A stretch of 43,556 nucleotides of DNA, from NCBI RefSeq assembly GCF_030149425.1, contig NZ_JASBRQ010000027.1:1-43556 (forward strand). The letters are read 5' to 3'. This document shows positions 1-10,202 of the stretch, in pieces; the stretch's first letter is position 1, and each line of letters begins with the position of its first letter. The position numbers and the translations under genes are program-made. The notes beneath the pieces are model-generated. The model saw nothing but the letters and a program-made list of their open reading frames with translations. It did no database searches and was not told the DNA's origin. Source of the DNA: Maricaulis sp. Lineage in GTDB: Bacteria; Pseudomonadota; Alphaproteobacteria; Caulobacterales; Maricaulaceae.

Positions 1-218
1 TCTTTGGCGAAGAAGTAAGCCTGGGTTTCCGGCTCGTAATTGATCAGGAAGTTGATGCCGCCCTGGCGCCACAGCTCGACATCCTTGGAGCGGTGGTTGG
101 CGATGTGGGTGAAGCCCATGGCTTCGAAAATCGGCTCGATAGTGCCGCGCTCCAGCGCTGCAAATTCGACGAATTCGAAACCGCAAAGTCCAATCGGGTT
201 CTCGAACAGATCGGCCAT
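1..218 (-). CDS. hpd: 4-hydroxyphenylpyruvate dioxygenase, N-terminal part (runs off the window)
   Basis: Non-haem iron dioxygenase that converts 4-hydroxyphenylpyruvate to homogentisate in tyrosine catabolism. Only the first 72 codons are present and the frame is open to the window edge. The visible protein begins MADLFENPIGLCGFEF and continues with an FEAMGFT...HRSKDVELWRQG stretch, which is typical of the N-terminal vicinal-oxygen-chelate half of HPPD. The iron ligands lie further on, outside the window. The start at 218 has an AGAGG ribosome site a few bases upstream. The gene is divergent from a MarR regulator, and a good promoter sits about 80 to 110 bases upstream (297-325). The family call rests on sequence recognition alone, but it fits the context. 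Confidence 0.85.
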   Translation of the reverse strand, partial: MADLFENPIGLCGFEFVEFAALERGTIEPIFEAMGFTHIANHRSKDVELWRQGGINFLINYEPETQAYFFAK

Positions 219-296
219 GCCAAACCTCTTTCAGCTCAATGTGAATACGTGCCGCACGCACGTGGAAACCGGGCGCACGGGCCCTCATTGCCGGCG

Positions 297-325
297 AAAA
301 TAGTCAATCGTTGTTATTGCGTCAA
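297..325 (-). promoter_or_regulatory. Probable hpd promoter (-35 TTGACG, -10 TATTTT)
   Basis: On the minus strand, TTGACG (325-320) and TATTTT (302-297) are separated by exactly 17 bases, pointing toward hpd. This is one of the best sigma-70-like matches in the window. The -35 box abuts the inverted repeat at 325-340, so a repressor bound there could occlude it. Confidence 0.6.
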
Positions 326-340
326 GTTGCAAAAACAACT
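325..340. promoter_or_regulatory. Candidate MarR operator, AGTTG-N6-CAACT
   Basis: A perfect 5-bp inverted repeat with a 6-base spacer. It sits at the upstream edge of the hpd -35 box and only 12 bases before the ATG of the divergent MarR gene. That places it to control hpd and to autoregulate the regulator. Assignment to this MarR protein is inference from position. Confidence 0.5.
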
Positions 341-351
341 AAATTGCCGGA

Positions 352-816
352 ATGGACACGCTCGACACCGCTACCCCACCCGTTCTCAAGCTGGACGAAT
401 ACTGGCCCTACCAGATGGTCGTGCTGGCCGATCGCATTTCGCGCTCGACCGCCGCCGTGGTGAAGGAACGGGCCGATCTGAACCTGTCGCAATGGCGGGT
501 CTTGGCGGCGATCGCGGAACAGCCGGGGCGCACGGCAGTCGACGTGGTCAAGGTGACGCCGATGGACAAGGGTATTGTCAGCCGCGGCACCAAGGCCCTG
601 CTCGATGCAGGCCTGGTCCGCCGTGAAGCCTCACAGGCCGACGGCCGGGTCAGCCATCTCTACCTCACCGGCAAGGGCGAGGGGCTTTATGGTGAGGTCC
701 TGCCGCATGTCGAAGCCGTCGCCGGCCAGGCGCAGGCCACGCTGGGGGCAGAAGAACGCACCGCCTTGCTGGCAACGCTGCAGCGGCTGAAAGCGGACTG
801 GCCGGAGCCGCAATAA
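352..816 (+). CDS. MarR-family transcriptional regulator
   Basis: 154-residue winged-helix regulator of usual MarR length. The DNA-binding core spans roughly residues 40-110: [18 protein letters not shown], the recognition-helix stretch [19 protein letters not shown], then the wing [10 protein letters not shown]. Flanking helices would form the dimer interface. It is divergent from hpd across a 133-bp gap that holds an inverted repeat next to the hpd promoter, so the likely role is ligand-responsive repression of tyrosine catabolism and of itself. That role is inferred from neighbourhood. The ATG has no convincing Shine-Dalgarno, so translation may be from a short or leaderless message. Confidence 0.85.
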   Translation: MDTLDTATPPVLKLDEYWPYQMVVLADRISRSTAAVVKERADLNLSQWRVLAAIAEQPGRTAVDVVKVTPMDKGIVSRGTKALLDAGLVRREASQADGRVSHLYLTGKGEGLYGEVLPHVEAVAGQAQATLGAEERTALLATLQRLKADWPEPQ

Positions 817-918
817 GCCTCACCCCTTTTCAATAAATGATGCGCTGCGGAATAACCGCTGGCCAGCCGCGCCCGGTCAGCGTATGAGGGCGCGCCTTTT
901 ACTTGCAGGATTACCGCC

Positions 919-2745
<1,827 letters not shown>

Positions 2746-2799
2746 ACAAATCCCGTACGTTTTTTAACGTGATTGCCGGCGCAGACCTGCTATCCACAG

Positions 2800-2814
2800 C
2801 GTTATATTGTAACG
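2800..2814. promoter_or_regulatory. Zur-like inverted repeat upstream of the DUF418 gene
   Basis: The sequence CGTTATATTGTAACG is a 15-bp imperfect palindrome ending 15 bases before the probable GTG start of the DUF418 gene. Its core GTTATATTGTAAC differs at one position from the proteobacterial zinc-uptake regulator motif GTTATANTATAAC, which I am recalling from general knowledge. A second small repeat, ACGTT-TTTT-AACGT, lies just upstream at 2757-2770. Confidence 0.35.
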
Positions 2815-2829
2815 TTTGTGGGGTGGCCG

Positions 2830-4020
2830 GTGCAGCCAAGTCGTATCGACAGTCTGGACTATCTGCGCGGCGTGGCGATTTTTGGCATGCTGATCGCCAA
2901 TGTGCCCTGGCATGCCGGGTCATCCATGTCGCGCATCCACGAGGTGGACGCCGCCAGCGTGAGCGCCTGGTTGCTGCAGTACGCAGTGATCGACCAGCGC
3001 TTCATGCCGATCTTCGCCATGCTGTTCGGGGCCGGGCTCTTGCTGCTGGCGGAGGGGCGTAGCGGAGCCCCGGGCTTCAAACGCTATTTCGTGCGGCGCA
3101 TGGGGATCCTGTTTTTGATCGGGCTGGCGCATGCCTATCTGATCTGGCCCGGCGATATTCTGCTGACCTATGCGATCTGCGGGCCGATCCTTCTGCTCTT
3201 CCTGCGAGCCGGCCCCGTGTCCCTGATCCTCGCCGGTATCGCGTTCAAGGTGATCCACATCGTCTTCCTGCAATGGCCGGCCCTCTATCAGGCCCTGATC
3301 GGGGACTGGCTGTTCAATAGCTGGCTGGTTATCGGTGAGGCGCCCATGAGCGAGATCGAGGCCTATGCAGGCAGCTATGGCGATCTGTTTGCCTATAACG
3401 CCTGGCGCAATGTCTTCATCCAGTGGACGGCGATGCCGTTTTACCGGATCTGGAACGCGCTGAGTTTCATGTTGACCGGGATGGCCTTCTTCCGTCTGGG
3501 ACTGCTGCAGGCAAATGGCGCGTTGCAAACCTACAGACGCATGCTCTGGGGTGGCTTGGCGCTAGGGCTGCCGGCCCTGGGTTATGGTTTGCTGGCCCGG
3601 ATCGGTGCCAGCGAGACTGTCGGGCCCTATCTGGGTTGGACAGTCGCATGGCCCTACCAGACCGCCGCCCATCTATCTGGCACGGCGTTGACGGCCCTCT
3701 CGGTTCTGGCCGGGCTGATCCTCTGGTTCAAATCCAACCCTAACGCCGTCTGGCTCGCACCGTTCCAGGCCGTTGGTCGCCTTGCACTGACCAATTACGT
3801 GATGCACTCGGTCATCTTCCTGGTGATATTCTGGGGCTTCAAATGGGTGGCTTACGATAGTCTCGACCCGGACGAACGACTGCTCTGGGCGGTGGCAATC
3901 TTCACCTTCCAAGTCGGTTTCAGCATGCTCTGGCTCAGCTGGGCCGGTCAGGGGCCTCTTGAGCGTTTATGGCGGAAACTGGCGGGAGCCGGGCCAGCGC
4001 GTTCGCTACAAGAGGCCTAG
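2830..4020 (+). CDS. DUF418 (YeiB-like) multi-pass membrane protein
   Basis: About 396 residues. It starts with the family hallmark RIDSLDYLRGVAIFGMLIAN, followed by hydrophobic segments that suggest eight to ten membrane helices. The C-terminal DUF418 region contains VGRLALTNYVMHSVI and a late LWLSWAGQGPLERLWRKL. The family is widespread and its biochemical role is unknown; transport or acyl transfer has been suggested from fold similarity. I chose the GTG at 2830 because the hallmark begins four residues later and a G-rich site (GGGGTGG) lies upstream. An in-frame TTG at 2773 would add 19 unlikely residues and cover the palindrome. Its stop codon overlaps that of the convergent gene. Confidence 0.85.
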   Translation: MQPSRIDSLDYLRGVAIFGMLIANVPWHAGSSMSRIHEVDAASVSAWLLQYAVIDQRFMPIFAMLFGAGLLLLAEGRSGAPGFKRYFVRRMGILFLIGLAHAYLIWPGDILLTYAICGPILLLFLRAGPVSLILAGIAFKVIHIVFLQWPALYQALIGDWLFNSWLVIGEAPMSEIEAYAGSYGDLFAYNAWRNVFIQWTAMPFYRIWNALSFMLTGMAFFRLGLLQANGALQTYRRMLWGGLALGLPALGYGLLARIGASETVGPYLGWTVAWPYQTAAHLSGTALTALSVLAGLILWFKSNPNAVWLAPFQAVGRLALTNYVMHSVIFLVIFWGFKWVAYDSLDPDERLLWAVAIFTFQVGFSMLWLSWAGQGPLERLWRKLAGAGPARSLQEA

Positions 4021-4658
4021 GCCGGCGACCGTTCCTTGAGCTCTGCCACGATCCCCTTCACATGCATGGGGCTCAGGCCGATCCATTCGCCGCAGCGGCG
4101 GATGGATTCGATCTGGTCTTCATTGGGGGTGTGATCGCCGGCCAGCGCGACCTCGACCAGGTTGAGCAGAACGGTTTCGCGACCGCTATCTGAGAGCTCG
4201 TCCTTCAGACCCTTGATCAGGCCGGAGATATCGCTGGGCTGGCGCTCCTCATCCTCGAAGGCGGCGTCGATGGCGGTGCGGTCGAGGGCCTGGTCGCCGG
4301 AGCGGGCGGTTTTCATCAGTTCGACAATGAGGGTCCGTGCCGCATCGCTTTCGCTCTGCCCGCCCATCAGGGCCAGCGAGACCATGGATTTCAGACACGC
4401 CTCCTCGAAGACGGCCATGAAGCGCTGTTCCACCTCCGGGTCAAAACCCAGGACTTCCGGTTCAAAGCGGGTCTTGCACGTCCGGCATTCGATATAGGGC
4501 TGGTATTCCTGCATCGGGATCAGGGGGATGTAATAAAGATGCCCCCATTCCTTGTCGCGGCGCTCGCGATAAGGCTGGTGCGACTGGCATTGCGGGCAAT
4601 GAAATTCGCCCGCAGACAGGATTTTGCGCGTCACCCGCGTGCCAAAGAATATGAGCAT
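4017..4658 (-). CDS. Zinc-ribbon protein with TerB-like helical domain
   Basis: 213 residues, probably cytoplasmic. The N-terminus has two CxxC pairs (C21/C24 and C58/C61) that should form a zinc ribbon. The remainder, about residues 75-210, is helical and acidic and resembles a TerB/DjlA-type domain (FEEACLKSMVSLALMGGQSE, later LVEVALAGDHTPNEDQIESI). TerB proteins are linked to tellurite and stress responses, but a chromosomal orphan like this has no assigned function. The ATG at 4658 gives the MLIFFGTRVTRKIL start, with a G-rich stretch upstream; an upstream in-frame start would add 12 residues. It converges on the DUF418 gene and the stop codons share bases 4017-4020. Confidence 0.7.
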   Translation of the reverse strand: MLIFFGTRVTRKILSAGEFHCPQCQSHQPYRERRDKEWGHLYYIPLIPMQEYQPYIECRTCKTRFEPEVLGFDPEVEQRFMAVFEEACLKSMVSLALMGGQSESDAARTLIVELMKTARSGDQALDRTAIDAAFEDEERQPSDISGLIKGLKDELSDSGRETVLLNLVEVALAGDHTPNEDQIESIRRCGEWIGLSPMHVKGIVAELKERSPA

Positions 4659-4780
4659 GCCCAAGCGCCCCCCGACGCCATGCCTGGCCCCCAAGGCCTT
4701 CGCTCAGGTTAAAGGCTTGCCGGGATAAATCCAGATTTTGAATGCGGGTATTCGCAGGCCGCGCGGCCTGGCGGAGCAAT

Positions 4781-4814
4781 GAAAACAGGCGCCGGAATGG
4801 TCTCCGGCGCCTGT
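4781..4814 (-). terminator. Terminator of the M16 protease gene
   Basis: A perfect 12-bp stem (4785-4796 with 4803-4814) with a 6-base loop. On the minus strand it is followed by TTTTC. It lies 29 bp after the protease stop codon. Confidence 0.75.
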
Positions 4815-4842
4815 CCTCAGGCTCTTGATCGAGCGGGCTGGC

Positions 4843-7572
4843 TTACTGGCCGAGGCTGCGAACCTCAACCTCGCCCAGGCCCAGCTCGCGAATGCCGTCG
4901 GCGATCAGGGCGGCATCGCCAATGATCAGCCAGACCAGCTGATCGGGCTGGACGACGTCCTGCGCGGCGGCATGGATCGTCTCCAGCTCGAGGCTGCGAT
5001 AGCGCTCGGTCAGCGTGGCCGGATAGGACCAGTCACGGCCGTAATTATAGCTCGTCACCAGGCTGGACAGGACCGAGGAGGCGGTCTCGTACTGGCCCGG
5101 CAGGGAGCGGGTATTGTTGTTGATCGAGCGCTCGAGCTCTTCCGGCGTGGCCGGATTGGTCGAGGTGAACTCGTTGAACTCCCGCATCAGCTCGGACAGG
5201 CTGTCCGTGGTGCGGTCGGTCTGAACCGGGGCATAGACCAGCCACGGGCGTTGACCCCGGGCACCCCAGAGCAGGGTCTGGGCGCCATAGGACCAGCCCT
5301 TGTCCTCACGCAGGTTCATGGTCCCGCGAGCGGAGAAGGAGCCGCCAATGGCGTCATTCATGGCGCCATAGACTTCCGGGTTCTCGACCGAGCCGGACGG
5401 ACCGATGAGGCCGGCCAGGATCAGCGATTGCGGCGAGTTCGGGCGATCCACGATGATGACGCGGCCTTCACCGTTTTGCGCTTCCGCCAGGTTTTTCTCC
5501 GGCAGCGGCGTGTTCGGCGCGTCCCAGCGGCGGAAGGCGCGTTCCACGACGGAGGTGATTTCCTCCAGCGTCGTATCGCCGACCACGAACAGGGTCGCAT
5601 TGTCCGGACGCAGCCAAGCCGCCTGGTGCGCCAGCAGGTCGTCACGGCTGAAGCCGCTCACCGTTTCCGGATTGCCCGAGCCGGTGAAGGGTACGGAATA
5701 GGCATGACCCTCGCCGAACATTTCCGGCGGCAGCATGCGCAGGGCGATGGCGATCGGGTTGGCCATTTCCTGCTGGATGCCGCTCAGCGTCATCGAACGC
5801 ACGCGCTCGATATCGTCATTGGCAAAGCGCGGATCGGTGATCACCGTGGCCATCAGCTCGACCGACTGGCGCAGATTGGAGCGCAGGGCGGAGAGCGAGA
5901 CGGTGGAGGTGTCCAGACCGGCACCGGTGGAGAGCTGAGCGCCGAGGCGTTCCGCTTCGGCCGCGATTTCCAGCGCGTCCATGCGGCCGGCGCCTTCATC
6001 CATCATATTCATGGTGAAGTCGGCGAGGCCGAGCTGGCCGCCCGCAGCGCTGTCCGCGGCATAGCCCGCATCGAACACCATCTGCATTTCGACCACCGGA
6101 ACAGCGTCACGGCGGACGAAGACAATGTCGACGCCGTTGGAAAGCTCTGCCGTCTGCACCTCCGGCCAGACCAGTTCCGGCGTCGAGGCGACCACCGGCA
6201 GGGCTGAACGGTCGGCATCGGTTTCCACGCTTTCAAAATCGCCGAAAGGCAGAACGTGGATTTCGTGCGAACCGGTATTGAGCCACTCGCTCGCCGTTGC
6301 CGTTACGGCCGCCGGCGTGGCCGAGTTGAGGCGCTCGAGATAGGTGCGCCAGAAACCGGGATCACTGGCATAGAGCTCGCCCTGGGCCAAGGTCACGGCC
6401 TTGCCGCCGAAACCGCCGATTTGCTCCAGGCCGCGGACCACGCCCGCATTGGTGCGGGTGACAACGGCTTCCAGCTCGTCCTCGGTCACGCCCTCTTCCA
6501 GCATCTCGGCGATGATCTCGTCGAGACGGGCCGACGCCGCAGCGACATCCTCGCCCGGATTGAGCGTGATGATGACGTTGAACATGGAGGCCAGCTGGTG
6601 TTCCTGCACCCAGGCACTGGCACCGGTTGCGACCTGGCGATCGAAGACGAAGTCTTCATACAGGCGCGAGGTGCGGCCACCGCCGAGCGCGGTGGCGAAG
6701 AGTTCCAGCTCGGCGCGTTCCGCAGTGGTGCGGCCCGGGACTACCCAGGTGCGGTAGATGCGCGCCTGCGGTACGTCATCATAGAGCACTTCGGTGGTGT
6801 CATAGCGGCGCTCCGGCACCCATTCATTGATGCGATTGAGCGGCGGGCCGACCGGGGCATCGCCGAAATAGCGCTGCACCAGCGGGCGGGCCTCTTCCGC
6901 GTCGATATCACCGGCGAGGACGAGTACGGCATTGGTGGCGCCGTAATACTGGCGGAACCAGGAATAGACATCATCCAGCGAGGCCGCTTCCAGATCTTCC
7001 ATCGAGCCGATGGTGGAGTGGGCGTAGGGGTGACCTTCCGGGAAGAGGGCGCGAAGCTGGGAGTATTCCACCATGCCATAGGGCTGGTTATCGCCTTGGC
7101 GCTTCTCGTTTTGGACCACGCCGCGCTGTTCATCCAGGCGGTCCTGGTCGACCGCGCCGAGGAGGTTGGTCATGCGATCCGATTCCATCCACAGCGCCAT
7201 TTCCAGGGCCGGGGTCGGCACGGTCTGGAAGTAGTTGGTGCGGTCGAACCAGGTCGTGCCGTTCATGCCGGTCGCGCCGACCTGCTCGAAAGGCCCGAAG
7301 TAATCATCGTTGTAATTCTCCGACCCATTGAACATCAAATGCTCAAACAGGTGGGCGAATCCGGTTTTGCCCTGCGGTTCGTCGGCTGAGCCGACGCCAT
7401 ACCACATGCTCACCGCCACGATCGGCGCCTTGCGGTCTTCGTGCACGATCACGGTCAGGCCGTTTTCGAGCTCGAAGCGTTCATAGGGGATTTCAACGTC
7501 TGGCACCTGGGCGGCTGCAAGGCCGGTCCAGGTGAGGGCGGCGGCAATCGCCGTCGCAAACATGCGGTGCAT
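4843..7572 (-). CDS. Periplasmic M16-family zinc metallopeptidase (double-domain)
   Basis: About 909 residues. An N-terminal signal peptide ends near TGLAAA, followed by QVPDVEIP. The inverted zinc site HLFEH is at residues 74-78, and the downstream glutamate is in VVQNEKRQ. The second half (from about residue 490) lacks HxxEH but keeps the distal substrate-pocket R/Y motif (NLREDKGWSYGAQT). This is the usual layout of a two-repeat M16 clam-shell peptidase such as pitrilysin-like insulinases or PqqL-type proteins. It probably degrades peptides in the periplasm. The ATG at 7572 was chosen because GGAGGAG lies about 12 bases upstream; the in-frame GTG at 7584 would abut that site. A terminator follows at 4781-4814. 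Confidence 0.9.
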   Translation of the reverse strand: MHRMFATAIAAALTWTGLAAAQVPDVEIPYERFELENGLTVIVHEDRKAPIVAVSMWYGVGSADEPQGKTGFAHLFEHLMFNGSENYNDDYFGPFEQVGATGMNGTTWFDRTNYFQTVPTPALEMALWMESDRMTNLLGAVDQDRLDEQRGVVQNEKRQGDNQPYGMVEYSQLRALFPEGHPYAHSTIGSMEDLEAASLDDVYSWFRQYYGATNAVLVLAGDIDAEEARPLVQRYFGDAPVGPPLNRINEWVPERRYDTTEVLYDDVPQARIYRTWVVPGRTTAERAELELFATALGGGRTSRLYEDFVFDRQVATGASAWVQEHQLASMFNVIITLNPGEDVAAASARLDEIIAEMLEEGVTEDELEAVVTRTNAGVVRGLEQIGGFGGKAVTLAQGELYASDPGFWRTYLERLNSATPAAVTATASEWLNTGSHEIHVLPFGDFESVETDADRSALPVVASTPELVWPEVQTAELSNGVDIVFVRRDAVPVVEMQMVFDAGYAADSAAGGQLGLADFTMNMMDEGAGRMDALEIAAEAERLGAQLSTGAGLDTSTVSLSALRSNLRQSVELMATVITDPRFANDDIERVRSMTLSGIQQEMANPIAIALRMLPPEMFGEGHAYSVPFTGSGNPETVSGFSRDDLLAHQAAWLRPDNATLFVVGDTTLEEITSVVERAFRRWDAPNTPLPEKNLAEAQNGEGRVIIVDRPNSPQSLILAGLIGPSGSVENPEVYGAMNDAIGGSFSARGTMNLREDKGWSYGAQTLLWGARGQRPWLVYAPVQTDRTTDSLSELMREFNEFTSTNPATPEELERSINNNTRSLPGQYETASSVLSSLVTSYNYGRDWSYPATLTERYRSLELETIHAAAQDVVQPDQLVWLIIGDAALIADGIRELGLGEVEVRSLGQ

Positions 7573-7866
7573 CACTTGATCCACTCCTCCTCAGGTTCGG
7601 GCTGCAAAATGCGACGTGGTGGCTGTGGAGTGAAACTAAATTTGTCGTAATGGCGCTGTGGGATTGCCGGGTGCACACCAGACGGTAGCCGAAATCGCAC
7701 TGATCGCGCGCCAGAAGCGCACCGTAACGGGACTCCCAGAGGCCCGATTTGACGTCGGTTTCCAACCGTTCGGACACAAGGGTAGCCAGCCAGAAAGCCT
7801 CGACACCCCCGCACCCCCGCGCTACCCCTTCCTGCAACAACACCACAAATGGGGAGGTTCGATAAA

Positions 7867-8646
7867 ATGGACGGTTTGTTTTCTCTGCAAGGCCGCACGG
7901 CTTTGATCACTGGCGGGTCCCGCGGCATCGGCGAGATGATCGCCGAGGGTTATCTCAGGGCCGGTGCCAAGGTCTATATCACGGCCCGCAAGGCGGCCGA
8001 CTGCATGGCGACGGCAGAGCGCCTGTCGGAGTTCGGCACTTGCGTTGCCCTGCCCGGCGACGCCTCCGGCGCCGACGGGGCCCAGTCGCTTGCCAAGCAA
8101 TATCTGGAACATGAGAGCACGCTGGATATCCTGGTCAATAATGCCGGTGCGGCCTGGGGGGCGCCGTTTGAGGAGTTCCCGGAAAGCGGCTGGGACAAGG
8201 TCATGGACCTCAATGTCAAAACGCCCTTCTTCCTGACCCAGGCGCTGTATCCGGCGCTCAAGGCCAATGCTTCGGCGGAGAGCCCGTCCAAGGTGATCAA
8301 TATCGCCTCCATTGACGGCCTGTCGGTCAATATGATGCAGACCTATTCCTACGCCGCCTCGAAGTCCGGAATCATCCATCTGACCAAGCGCCTGGCGCTT
8401 GAGCTGGCCAAGGACAATGTCATTGTCTCCGCGATCGCGCCGGGGGCTTTCGCCTCGCAAATGAACAAGGTTGCGCGCGACCATGAGGACATGGTCTCCC
8501 AGGCCGTGCCTTCGGGCCGGATCGGCCAGCCGGCGGATATGGCCGGGGCGGCTATTTTCCTGGCCTCGCGGGCCGGGGATTATGTGGTCGGATCCACGCT
8601 CACGGTCGATGGCGGCGTCACCCATGCCCGCGGAAGCGGCTTCTAG
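7867..8646 (+). CDS. SDR-family 3-oxoacyl reductase, RhlG-like
   Basis: 259-residue classical short-chain dehydrogenase. The nucleotide-binding motif TGGSRGIGEM is near residue 20 and NNAG near residue 93. The active-site serine is in INIASIDG, the YxxxK pair in YSYAASKSG, and the C-terminal GSTLTVDGG is present. The opening MDGLFSLQGRTALITGGSRG and the segment SAESPSKVINIASI closely recall RhlG-type NADPH-dependent 3-oxoacyl reductases; the substrate here is unknown. The ATG at 7867 is preceded by GGGGAGG at about 9 bases. An in-frame ATG at 7849 would place that ribosome site inside the gene. It is transcribed alone with a terminator at 8667-8690. Confidence 0.88.
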   Translation: MDGLFSLQGRTALITGGSRGIGEMIAEGYLRAGAKVYITARKAADCMATAERLSEFGTCVALPGDASGADGAQSLAKQYLEHESTLDILVNNAGAAWGAPFEEFPESGWDKVMDLNVKTPFFLTQALYPALKANASAESPSKVINIASIDGLSVNMMQTYSYAASKSGIIHLTKRLALELAKDNVIVSAIAPGAFASQMNKVARDHEDMVSQAVPSGRIGQPADMAGAAIFLASRAGDYVVGSTLTVDGGVTHARGSGF

Positions 8647-8666
8647 CGGCCTTTCAACATCCGATC

Positions 8667-8690
8667 CGTCCTGGAACCGGGACGTGTTTT
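8667..8690 (+). terminator. Terminator after the SDR gene
   Basis: Stem CGTCCTG (8667-8673) and CGGGACG (8678-8684), with one T:G wobble pair, closes a GAAC tetraloop. It is followed by TGTTTTC. A second hairpin (8694-8701 with 8712-8719, 10-base loop) follows without a T-run. Confidence 0.6.
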
Positions 8691-8750
8691 CTACGGCGAA
8701 GGCGACAGCGTCTTCGCCGGAGAAGGCGGGTGTCGCCCGGGGGTGGAGCG

Positions 8751-9767
8751 CTAGCCGCGCTTGACCTCACTCGGCGTTCTTCCGGTTTCTTCACGGTAAA
8801 TCCGGTTAAAGGCCGATTTCGAATTGAAGCCGACCTCGTAGGCGAGCTCGATGACGGTGCGGCGCTTGTGCGCTGGGTCGGCCATCAGGGCGTTGATGGC
8901 ATCGAGGCGCATCAGATTGATATAGCGGGAAAAGCTCGATCCGGACCCGGTGTTGATACTGCGCGAGACCTCGCGGGCGCTGAGCCGGGTTTCGCGGGCC
9001 AGGTCAGCCAGGGTGAGGCGCGGCTCGCGCCAGAGTTCGCGTTCGCGGACCAGCGCATCAATGGTGCCGAAGCGGGCGATCGCCTCCGTGTCATCGCGAT
9101 CGGCTTCGGTCGCGGTGTCCTTGGTCGGCACCGCCCCCTGCAGCTTGTCGTGGCGCCAGGCGAATACGCCCATAGCGGTCAGCAGGGCGGTAACGGCAAT
9201 CAAGACCGCAGACAGGGCGAGATCGTCGGAAACCCAGCCAACGGGGCCAAGCACCAGCTCGCGGAGTATATCCAAGGCCGCCAGCGCAGCGAAGCCGGCG
9301 ACAGAATATCCGACCCAGCCAAGATCAATATTCTTGTCGTCCGCCCGGTATTGTGCGGCAGCGATCCGGTGGCGAAACAGTATCCGGACGGCGAGGCTGA
9401 TATAAATGACCAGGCTGGGCAGCCCGAAAATCTGTGAAATGGGCGGGTCTGGGCGCCACAGGGCGATGATGATGGCCGGCAAAGCGTGTAGCAGATCCAT
9501 CGGGGCGGGCGGCCGGTCTTCAAATGCAAGGGTGCGGACAAACAGGTAAAATAGCGGACCGTACAACAGCCCGAAGGCACTGGTGACATCGAGCGCTGCG
9601 GGCAGGGCGCCGGTCGTGGCGGCCAGATTGGCCAGCATGTGGGTGCCAAACACCGCTGCCAATCCGCCCAGGGGACGCAGGCGCGGCTTCAGGGCCATCA
9701 TCACCGCCAGGACGGCTGTGTGATATGCGGTCAGAATGAAGACCAATGTCAAAATGGTCAGCGTCAT
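8751..9767 (-). CDS. Membrane-bound AraC-family transcriptional regulator
   Basis: 338 residues. The first ~215 residues hold about seven hydrophobic segments (for example ILTLVFILTAYHTAVLAVMM, FGLLYGPLFYLFVRTL, SAVLIAVTALLTAMGVFAW). The last ~100 residues form an AraC DNA-binding domain: LTLADLARETRLSAREVSR, then VIELAYEVGFNSKSAFNRIY, ending REETGRTPSEVKRG. This architecture suggests a regulator that senses a membrane or periplasmic cue directly; its targets are unknown. It begins 12 bp after a small membrane-protein gene on the same strand, so the two are probably co-transcribed. The ribosome site is weak, consistent with coupling. Confidence 0.87.
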   Translation of the reverse strand: MTLTILTLVFILTAYHTAVLAVMMALKPRLRPLGGLAAVFGTHMLANLAATTGALPAALDVTSAFGLLYGPLFYLFVRTLAFEDRPPAPMDLLHALPAIIIALWRPDPPISQIFGLPSLVIYISLAVRILFRHRIAAAQYRADDKNIDLGWVGYSVAGFAALAALDILRELVLGPVGWVSDDLALSAVLIAVTALLTAMGVFAWRHDKLQGAVPTKDTATEADRDDTEAIARFGTIDALVRERELWREPRLTLADLARETRLSAREVSRSINTGSGSSFSRYINLMRLDAINALMADPAHKRRTVIELAYEVGFNSKSAFNRIYREETGRTPSEVKRG

Positions 9768-9779
9768 GCGGTGTCTATA

Positions 9780-10097
9780 TCAGCCTGCGGTGGCGGCCTG
9801 AGCGGCATAGACGATATTGAGGATGATGGCGATATTGAAGCCGAGTCCAAGCGTCGTGGTGAAAGCACCGATCGCGGCGACGCCAGCCAGCAGCAATGCG
9901 CGCAGCGGGATCATCATCAATGCGCGACCGCGTCCGCCCAGCGCCTTATTGGGGCGTGTGACCTGTTCCACCAGATCGCGGAAGCCGCCTCGCCAAAGCA
10001 AGGTGGTCAGCAAGATCCACAGGGCTCCACCGAAAATCGGCGCGAACTCCATCAGCGTCCCCATCCCGGGTACGTCGAGCAGGTCTTCGATCTCCAC
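9780..10097 (-). CDS. Small hypothetical membrane protein
   Basis: 105 residues with three likely membrane helices (IFGGALWILLTTLLW, LMMIPLRALLLAGVAAIGAF, LGLGFNIAIILNIVYAA) and a basic loop RPNKALGGRGR between the first two. I do not recognise the family. The GTG start at 10097 has AGGAAAGG about 10 bases upstream; an internal ATG at codon 11 is the alternative. It sits directly upstream of the membrane AraC regulator with a 12-bp gap. A role as its sensor partner or membrane anchor is possible but is only inference. Confidence 0.65.
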   Translation of the reverse strand: MEIEDLLDVPGMGTLMEFAPIFGGALWILLTTLLWRGGFRDLVEQVTRPNKALGGRGRALMMIPLRALLLAGVAAIGAFTTTLGLGFNIAIILNIVYAAQAATAG

Positions 10098-10202
10098 GGA
10101 AACAGCCTTTCCTCATCCCCCGGCTCCTCCTTACAGCTTGGCGCAAGAGCTGGCTACGGGATTCCCGCTGCAGAAGAATGGACGCTGGGAGCTGTGGCGC
10201 GT

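Noticed and set aside
2757..2770. ACGTTTTTTAACGT as a terminator of typA
   Set aside because: The stem is only five A/T-rich base pairs with the T-run inside the loop rather than after it.
4825..7389. Two long plus-strand frames (460 and 377 codons) across the M16 protease
   Set aside because: Antisense shadows of a well-supported metallopeptidase, with repetitive composition and no domain.
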